Notes under the pieces: generated by a model
Databases searched by the model: none
The model's input: the letters and a program-made list of their open reading frames with translations, nothing else
Told to the model about the DNA's origin: nothing
Shown here: in pieces, positions 7,391-11,428 of the stretch
Layout of the letters: every line of letters begins with the position of its first letter
Numbering within the stretch: position 1 is the stretch's first letter
Translations under genes and position numbers: made by a program
NCBI GenBank assembly: GCA_021774205.1
Contig: JAJFJI010000181.1
Span: 1-11,428, forward strand
Direction of reading: 5' to 3'
DNA: 11,428 nucleotides
Source: Nitrosomonas sp.
GTDB lineage: Bacteria > Pseudomonadota > Gammaproteobacteria > Burkholderiales > Nitrosomonadaceae

Positions 7391-7675
7391 TTAGTGTCGA
7401 TCTGTATAAGGCAATAACGCAAGAAAACGCGCATGCTCAACGGCAGTACCCAGCTGGCGCTGGTAGAAGGATTTTGTGCCTGTAATACGGGCAGGAATAA
7501 TCCTACCATTTTCATTAATAAAATCTTTTAGAATATCAATATCTTTGTAATCAACAGTCTTTATGCCTTCTGCTGTAAAGCGACAAAACTTTTTACGCTT
7601 AAATAACGGACGATTGGCCTTTCTTTCTCTTTCCTTATCCTTGCTGTCTTTTCGCCTTGAAGTAAAACGTGCCAT
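7391..7675 (-). CDS. rpsR: 30S ribosomal protein bS18
   Basis: The product has 94 residues, longer than E. coli bS18 (75) because of a basic N-terminal extension of about 20 residues (ARFTSRRKDSKDKERERKAN). The core is typical: FKRKKFCRFTAEGIKTVDYK (25-44) with Cys31, then RIIPARITGTKSFYQRQL (58-75) and the LALLPYTDRH end. bS18 sits on the 30S platform and pairs with bS6, encoded two genes upstream. The ATG at 7675 is preceded by GA-rich sequence (GGGAAAGAG) suited to ribosome binding. It starts 14 bp after the priB stop and ends 11 bp before the rplI ATG. Confidence 0.97.
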   Translation of the reverse strand: MARFTSRRKDSKDKERERKANRPLFKRKKFCRFTAEGIKTVDYKDIDILKDFINENGRIIPARITGTKSFYQRQLGTAVEHARFLALLPYTDRH

Positions 7676-7689
7676 AATTTTCTCTTTCC

Positions 7690-7998
7690 CTATTTTCCTG
7701 ATAAAGGTTGAACCACATTATCTACATGCAATACCAGTTGAAAACTCATTTGGCTTTTTCTTGCGAGAAAGCCAGTCAGCTTCACCAAAGTACCCGGCCT
7801 TATTTCTGAAATAATAATCGCTATTTGAGCTAACGCCACCGCAGAAATATCGCAGTTAACTTTACGGGACATACCCGCTTCTATTTGGTTTGAGGTGTGA
7901 CTGATTCCAAACTCTATTACTGCTACACCAGCCGGTGTATATCTAAGTGCGCCAAGCTTGTTGAGCTTTCCACAGATTGTGGTTTGGTTGCAATTCAA
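7690..7998 (-). CDS. priB: Primosomal replication protein PriB (TTG start)
   Basis: The product has 102 residues, the normal length. It is a single OB fold related to SSB: NCNQTTICGKLNKLGALRYT then PAGVAVIEFGISH at the N-terminus, a central EAGMSRKVNCDISAVALAQI stretch, and TLVKLTGFLARKS toward the end. PriB is a homodimeric single-strand DNA-binding protein that stabilises PriA on stalled forks and helps reload DnaB, which is encoded just downstream of this operon. Its position between rpsF and rpsR is the known arrangement in beta- and gammaproteobacteria and supports the call over a generic SSB. The start is TTG at 7998, three bases after the rpsF stop, with no ATG near the conserved N-terminus and only a weak upstream purine stretch. 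Expression probably depends on ribosomes leaving rpsF, which would keep PriB low relative to the ribosomal proteins. Confidence 0.92.
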   Translation of the reverse strand: MNCNQTTICGKLNKLGALRYTPAGVAVIEFGISHTSNQIEAGMSRKVNCDISAVALAQIAIIISEIRPGTLVKLTGFLARKSQMSFQLVLHVDNVVQPLSGK

Positions 7999-8001
7999 TC
8001 G

Positions 8002-8466
8002 TTACTCTGACGATGCCTCAACACTTGCTGGCGCAGATTCATTTTTTGGTGTTTCTGTTTCTTTGGCTACTTCAGTATCTTTTGTTGCTTCAGTATCTTT
8101 TCTTGAAGTATTTGCTTTATCCTCTGTAGCAACCGGAGCCGTTTTTTCTTCCTGATGTTTCATTGGAGATGGGTCAGTAATTGGGCCGCCCACTTTGATG
8201 ATCAAATGTCTTAGAATTGCGTCATTGAATTTAAAAGCATGCTCAAGCTCTTCTAAAATTTCCTGATCACATTCGATATTCATCAGAACATAATGTGCTT
8301 TGTGAACTTTTTGGATAAGATAGGCAAGCTGGCGGCGCCCCCAATCTTCTTGCCGATGAACATTGCCATTCTTTGCAGTAACAATGCCGCAATAACGCTC
8401 AATCATCGCCGGCACTTGCTCGCTTTGATCGGGATGTACAATAAAAACAATTTCGTAATGTCGCAT
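8002..8466 (-). CDS. rpsF: 30S ribosomal protein bS6 with a repeat-containing C-terminal tail
   Basis: The product has 154 residues from ATG 8466. This start is preferred over in-frame ATG 8493 because it begins with the canonical MRHYEIVFIVHPDQSEQVPA and has AAGGA (8476 to 8472) five bases upstream. The bS6 fold spans about 1-98, including DWGRRQLAYLIQKVHKAHYV (41-60) and the FNDAILRHLI strand (80-89). The last 55 residues are a hydrophilic, disordered-looking tail rich in K, T, E and A, with four loose six-residue repeats at 123-146 (KDTEAT, KDTEVA, KETETP, KNESAP). It ends in EASSE; I see no poly-glutamate run like the one RimK adds in E. coli. bS6 pairs with bS18 on the 30S platform. It is the first gene of the operon. 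Confidence 0.97.
   Translation of the reverse strand: MRHYEIVFIVHPDQSEQVPAMIERYCGIVTAKNGNVHRQEDWGRRQLAYLIQKVHKAHYVLMNIECDQEILEELEHAFKFNDAILRHLIIKVGGPITDPSPMKHQEEKTAPVATEDKANTSRKDTEATKDTEVAKETETPKNESAPASVEASSE
8070..8101 (-). repeat. 18-bp-period tandem repeat inside the rpsF 3' end
   Basis: The plus-strand string CTTCAGTATCTTTT occurs twice, at 8070-8083 and 8088-8101, a period of 18 bp (six codons). It encodes the first two KDTExx units in the bS6 tail; the neighbouring units KETETP and KNESAP look like older, diverged copies. This is consistent with tail growth by slippage. Confidence 0.75.
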
Positions 8467-8484
8467 AGATTCCTTATGGGTATA

Positions 8485-8526
8485 GCCTCTCATTTTATTC
8501 TCTTAAAGAAAATGATATGATGAGGC
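8485..8526 (-). promoter_or_regulatory. Structured leader hairpin of the rpsF operon
   Basis: On the minus strand GCCTC (8526 to 8522) pairs with GAGGC (8489 to 8485), and CATTTT (8514 to 8509) pairs with AAAATG (8496 to 8491). The result is a two-part hairpin with a 7-base bulge on the 5' side, one unpaired base on the 3' side, and a partly paired top. It lies between the predicted transcription start (about 8538) and the ribosome binding site (8476-8472). The rpsF leaders of many bacteria carry a bS6:bS18-binding structure for autogenous control. I do not see the CCG trinucleotide of that motif here. Confidence 0.45.
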
Positions 8527-8544
8527 AAGGTTATAAAGTAAAAC

Positions 8545-8573
8545 ATTCTACTGAATTAAAGAGAAAATATCAA
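8545..8573 (-). promoter_or_regulatory. Sigma-70 promoter of the rpsF-priB-rpsR-rplI operon
   Basis: On the minus strand TTGATA (8573 to 8568) is followed after exactly 17 bases by TAGAAT (8550 to 8545). Each box has five of six consensus bases. A start near 8538 would give a leader of about 72 bases before the rpsF ATG. This is the best sigma-70 promoter I see in the window and is placed as expected for a ribosomal operon. Confidence 0.8.
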
Positions 8574-8986
8574 ACAAGCTGGCCTTTCTTTGCTACTGAA
8601 TTTTCTCTCCCGCGATTGGTTACTCCTTAAATTATATGCATAATTTCGACGCCAGTTTTCTTTTTCTTAAAATAAACTTCAATCTTCCTAAAATCATTAA
8701 AGGTAGTTTTAATGTGGTTCAGGGTTGAACTGTCCCATCGTTTACAAAACTAAACTAGGTGGTTTACAGTTTTGACTGCAGCATTTGGATTAAAAACCTC
8801 TTCGTTTAACTCGGCACCAGTACCCAAAGATTTTTTAAAAAACACCCAACTGAGTTGTCAACCAATGACGAACTGAACGCCCTCAGATTGAACAGGCATA
8901 GCATAACAACACTGATTAACGACGCATCACACTGCTAACCATTTTAAGCGCGAGGGCTGGCAGTACGATAACGACCTGCTTTAGCT
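8574..8986. other. Gene-free region between the rpsF promoter and the redoxin gene
   Basis: No frame looks like a real gene; short open stretches on both strands are broken by stops. It holds a 30-base hairpin (8745-8774), a small inverted repeat GTTCA/TGAAC (8717-8721 and 8726-8730), and the palindrome TTTTTTAAAAAA (8831-8842). The region could be an eroded gene or insertion-element scar, but I recognise no family and no transposon ends. No terminator is visible after the redoxin gene. Confidence 0.5.
8745..8774. repeat. Intergenic hairpin of unknown role
   Basis: CAAAAC (8745-8750) pairs with GTTTTG (8769-8774) and TAAAC (8751-8755) with GTTTA (8762-8766), giving 11 bp interrupted by a 2-base bulge and closed by a 6-base loop (TAGGTG). 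No T-run follows on either strand, so it is not a standard terminator. The short string GTTTAC also occurs directly at 8740-8745 and 8762-8767. Confidence 0.5.
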
Positions 8987-9643
8987 TTAGTCTGCTTGCG
9001 CCAAACATTGCTCAACCAACGACTGTTGGTGTTCTACCTGACCAAAAGACACATCTTTTAATTGACCCTTGCGGTCAAATAAAATGGCTGAAGGCGTACC
9101 CTGCAAAGCAAACCGCTCAAAAGTCTCGGCTTTCATGGTTTTCTGTGCCAAATGATTTTTGACTTGACTGAGTACCGCTTGTTTTTGTTCGTCACTTAGC
9201 GCGTCATATGTTGGCAAAAACTCACGGGCATAACGTAGTACTTTTTCATCAGTTACCGGCTCGGTTTCAGGTACTACGCGATCCATTCCCACCGCAAACG
9301 GCAACCGCCATTCAAGTTTGCCGTCCTTCAGCATTCCATATTGACTTAATGCTTTGAAAGTTTCACCAATTACATCACCGGTATCGATCAAACGGCGCAA
9401 ATTTTCCAGCGTGTTTTTATCATAATCTTCAAATGCCGTTGCTAACCCGATAATAACCAGGCCCTTATCCTGATATTTTTCGTGCAACTGAATCGCTTTA
9501 GGTAAAGTATAAAGAAAACAGCCAGGGCAATTAACTTGAAAGACCTCAATTAACACAACCGATCCAGCAAGGTCATCAGCTGTGACCGGCCCACCCTGTA
9601 CCCAAGTATCAACCGTAATATCAGAAAGTAATTGGTTATTCAT
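8987..9643 (-). CDS. Cytoplasmic thioredoxin-fold (TlpA/redoxin-like) protein with CPGC active site
   Basis: The product has 218 residues with no signal peptide or membrane segment. The N-terminal part resembles TlpA/ResA-type redoxins: VVLIEVFQVNCPGCFLYTLP with the active-site pair C39-x2-C42 (CPGC), then GLVIIGLATAFEDY (61-74). The fold resumes at GTPSAILFDRKGQLKDVSFG (182-201), with the cis-proline P184 expected in a thioredoxin fold. Between these, about 100-175 is a helical, charged insertion, so the protein is longer than a minimal TlpA domain (about 140-150). It is probably a cytosolic thiol-disulfide oxidoreductase or peroxiredoxin-related protein; the partner is unknown. CPGC differs from the CxPC of thioredoxin and DsbA and should shift the redox potential. 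The ATG at 9643 lacks a good ribosome binding site. The gene is monocistronic, with rhlE about 340 bp upstream on the same strand. Confidence 0.82.
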   Translation of the reverse strand: MNNQLLSDITVDTWVQGGPVTADDLAGSVVLIEVFQVNCPGCFLYTLPKAIQLHEKYQDKGLVIIGLATAFEDYDKNTLENLRRLIDTGDVIGETFKALSQYGMLKDGKLEWRLPFAVGMDRVVPETEPVTDEKVLRYAREFLPTYDALSDEQKQAVLSQVKNHLAQKTMKAETFERFALQGTPSAILFDRKGQLKDVSFGQVEHQQSLVEQCLAQAD

Positions 9644-9985
9644 TAGATTTATTGTATGTATTTAGCCAAACCAAGCTCATTTGTATGGTCATGAAACGTG
9701 TATAACCACTCAGCCTTGTTGGGCAAACTGAATATAGAATATTAAATAGAAGTAGTGTGGCATTCTAATGCACGCCCGCAGACAATGAAAGCGTTTTAAT
9801 TCATCATGTAAACATAGTAATAAGCGCCGATCATTTTCGCATTCATTGGTTCTTGAACGTGCAGCCTGAAACAACGCCAGAAACGCCAACCCATGATGGT
9901 CTGATTGGATGTTGAATTCAGAAAGATCTTACAAATTGCCATAAATGGCTTACTCATTTTCAAGAAAAAGAATGCAATAAATGGG
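9644..9985. other. Intergenic region between redoxin and rhlE
   Basis: No gene is recognised. A 53-codon minus-strand frame (9957 to 9796) has an unusual composition (many M, W, Y, C) and no convincing ribosome binding site; I do not call it. Promoter-like strings for the redoxin gene include TTGCCC followed 15 bases later by TTATAC on the minus strand (about 9690-9716), a weak match. I see no clear intrinsic terminator after rhlE. Confidence 0.45.
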
Positions 9986-11311
9986 TTAACGTCCCCTTCC
10001 ACCAGGACGACGCGCGGCTGTTGCGTGAGTGGCGGCTGGTCGCGCAAATCCCATCGGCCTTTTAGACGTTGGCTTGGCGCTAGTCCGGCTTTTAGGCTGG
10101 TTGCGTGTGGATATAACACTTGACCCACCTCTACGCCCATTAACTATTGGCTCAGCCTTAATGTGCGGATCAGGCTCGAAACCTGAGATAATCTGGCTGG
10201 GCAGATCGCGCTTGATCAGCTTTTCGATACCCGTCAGAAGTTTGTATTCATCTACGCACACCAGCGATACCGCATCACCTTCCGATCCAGCGCGACCCGT
10301 GCGCCCAATGCGATGAACATAATCCTCTGCTACATGAGGCAGCTCGTAATTGACTACATGCGGCAGCTCGCTGATGTCAATACCACGTGCAGCAATATCC
10401 GTTGCCACCAACACTTGCATGCGGCCAGCCTTGAATTCCATCAGTGCCTGGGTGCGAGCCGACTGACTTTTATTGCCATGAATGGCAAGTGATGGAATGC
10501 CGCTTGCGACCAGATACTCAGACAATTTATTTGCGCCGTGCTTGGTGCGGGTAAATACCAGCACCTGCGACCATCGATGCTGTTTGATAAGATGTGCAAG
10601 CAGGTCACGCTTGCGGTCACGATCAACCGGATGCACCACATGCGTCACCTTGTCAGCAGTTGCGTTGCGGCGCGCCACCTCAATCATCACCGGTTTATTT
10701 AGCAAATTATCCGCCAACAGCTGGATCTCGTCAGAAAAAGTGGCAGAGAACAACAAATTCTGGCGCTGTTTGGGCAATAACGCGAGTATTTTCTTAATAT
10801 CCCGAATAAAGCCCATATCAAGCATACGGTCAGCTTCGTCCAGCACGAGGATTTCAACGTGCGATAAGTTGAGGGTTTTTTGTTGCACATGATCTAGCAA
10901 ACGTCCAGGTGTAGCGACCAGAATATCCACACGACTTTTCAGTCGGGTTATTTGCCGATTGATGTTGACGCCACCGATCATCATCATCGAGGTCAGCTTG
11001 AGGTATTTACCATAATCACGCACGCTCTCCTCCACTTGTGCTGCAAGTTCGCGGGTAGGAACAAGAATCAGTGCACGTATTGGCGGCCGTCCACTGAATG
11101 GACCTTTGATACGCTTATCGGAAAGGCGATGCAAAATAGGCAAGGTAAAACCTGCGGTCTTGCCGGTACCGGTTTGTGCACCAGCCAGCAAATCGCCACC
11201 CGCCAGTACGGCAGGAATTGCTTGTGACTGAATAGGGGTGGGAACAGTGTAGCCACATTCAGTGACAGCACGAATGATTTCTTCAGACAAGCCGAAAGTA
11301 GAAAAGGACAT
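9986..11311 (-). CDS. rhlE: DEAD-box ATP-dependent RNA helicase RhlE
   Basis: The product has 441 residues with every DEAD-box motif: FSTFGLSEEI with the Q motif PTPIQ (24-28), Walker A AQTGTGKT (45-52), PTREL (85-89), TPGR (134-137), DEAD (158-161), SAT (189-191), VFTRTKHGA (252-260), ATDIAARGID (303-312) and HRIGRTGR (333-340). The FSTFGL start and IPAVLAGGDLLAGAQTGTGK stretch are typical of RhlE, not SrmB or CsdA. The tail (about 381-441) is basic and low in complexity, rich in R, G, S, P and T, as in other RhlE proteins, and probably binds RNA non-specifically. RhlE proteins remodel RNA in ribosome assembly and RNA decay. ATG 11311 has a good ribosome binding site (GGAG, 11319 to 11316). 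It starts 14 bp after the stop of an upstream partial gene and may be co-transcribed with it. Confidence 0.96.
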   Translation of the reverse strand: MSFSTFGLSEEIIRAVTECGYTVPTPIQSQAIPAVLAGGDLLAGAQTGTGKTAGFTLPILHRLSDKRIKGPFSGRPPIRALILVPTRELAAQVEESVRDYGKYLKLTSMMMIGGVNINRQITRLKSRVDILVATPGRLLDHVQQKTLNLSHVEILVLDEADRMLDMGFIRDIKKILALLPKQRQNLLFSATFSDEIQLLADNLLNKPVMIEVARRNATADKVTHVVHPVDRDRKRDLLAHLIKQHRWSQVLVFTRTKHGANKLSEYLVASGIPSLAIHGNKSQSARTQALMEFKAGRMQVLVATDIAARGIDISELPHVVNYELPHVAEDYVHRIGRTGRAGSEGDAVSLVCVDEYKLLTGIEKLIKRDLPSQIISGFEPDPHIKAEPIVNGRRGGSSVISTRNQPKSRTSAKPTSKRPMGFARPAATHATAARRPGGRGR

Positions 11312-11325
11312 AAAACTCCAAAATA

Positions 11326-11427
11326 TCAGGGGATGACATCGGCCTGCCGTTCCAGTTGCGGAATGCCAGTCTTAGGCAGATGAATAAGAAAGAATATCAC
11401 TACAAACCCATAACTTACTAGCAGACA
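11326..11427 (-). CDS. C-terminal end of a probable membrane protein (5' end outside window)
   Basis: On the minus strand one frame is open from the window edge to TGA at 11328-11326. It gives 33 residues: a hydrophobic segment (LLVSYGFVVIFFLIHL) followed by a polar tail (PKTGIPQLERQADVIP). This looks like the last membrane helix and cytoplasmic end of a transporter, possibly of the MFS type, but the family cannot be named from so little. The stop falls 14 bp before the rhlE ATG with its ribosome binding site in between, the spacing of an operon pair. The other minus-strand frames lack this hydrophobic-then-polar pattern. Confidence 0.5.
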   Translation of the reverse strand, partial: CLLVSYGFVVIFFLIHLPKTGIPQLERQADVIP

Positions 11428-11428
11428 C

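Noticed and set aside
8574..8986. Decayed insertion sequence in the gene-free region
   Set aside because: No transposase motif, terminal inverted repeats or target duplication can be seen; only short inverted repeats and broken frames.
9796..10140. Minus-strand open frame of 114 codons overlapping the 3' end of rhlE
   Set aside because: Its first part is the rhlE sequence read in another frame. The rest has an unnatural composition and no convincing start signal or known domain.
10029..10892. Long open frames on the plus strand opposite rhlE
   Set aside because: They are antisense shadows of a gene with all DEAD-box motifs intact, and their translations resemble no protein family.
1..11428. 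Novel defence, secretion, biosynthetic or mobile system
   Set aside because: Apart from two short intergenic relic-like regions and the partial gene at the right edge, which is too short to name, the genes belong to known housekeeping or widespread families, and no cluster of unrecognised genes is present.

Overview
The window looks like ordinary chromosomal sequence from a betaproteobacterium, most likely of the Nitrosomonadales (Nitrosomonas-like). This is an inference from three things: the ubiJ-ubiB pair; a ribosomal operon of the order rpsF-priB-rpsR-rplI followed by dnaB, in which priB separates rpsF from rpsR; and the moderately AT-rich, housekeeping style of the genes. There is no phage, CRISPR array, complete insertion sequence, tRNA or rRNA.

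Layout, left to right. The plus-strand block (1-5340) starts with the 3' end of ubiJ, then ubiB, both for aerobic ubiquinone synthesis. A short stretch follows that carries a decayed ABC-transporter ATPase fragment with a damaged Walker A motif. Next come a thioredoxin-like [2Fe-2S] ferredoxin and, one base later, a small alpha/beta hydrolase starting with TTG. After about 430 bp without a gene comes an Aer-like chemoreceptor. It has a PAS domain with the FAD-contacting residues of E. coli Aer, two membrane segments, HAMP, a signalling domain, and a C-terminal pentapeptide of the kind that tethers CheR/CheB.

Everything to the right is on the minus strand. The replicative helicase gene dnaB (5368-6756) converges on the chemoreceptor gene. 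Upstream of dnaB is the operon rpsF-priB-rpsR-rplI (8466 down to 6924), with a strong sigma-70 promoter (TTGATA, 17 bp, TAGAAT), a hairpin leader before rpsF, and a clear intrinsic terminator after rplI. After about 410 bp with no recognised gene come a cytoplasmic thioredoxin-fold protein with a CPGC active site, another gap of about 340 bp, and the DEAD-box RNA helicase gene rhlE. At the right edge is the last part of a probable membrane-protein gene ending 14 bp before rhlE.

Functionally the window is housekeeping: respiratory quinone synthesis, aerotaxis or redox taxis (which would sense the respiratory state ubiquinone supports), replication and restart (DnaB, PriB), ribosomal proteins and RNA remodelling. 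I found no convincing undescribed multi-gene system. The points worth a second look are small: the ABC-ATPase relic, the chemoreceptor tail, the rpsF leader hairpin, the bS6 tail repeats, and a near-perfect anti-16S sequence upstream of dnaB that lacks a start codon at the right distance.
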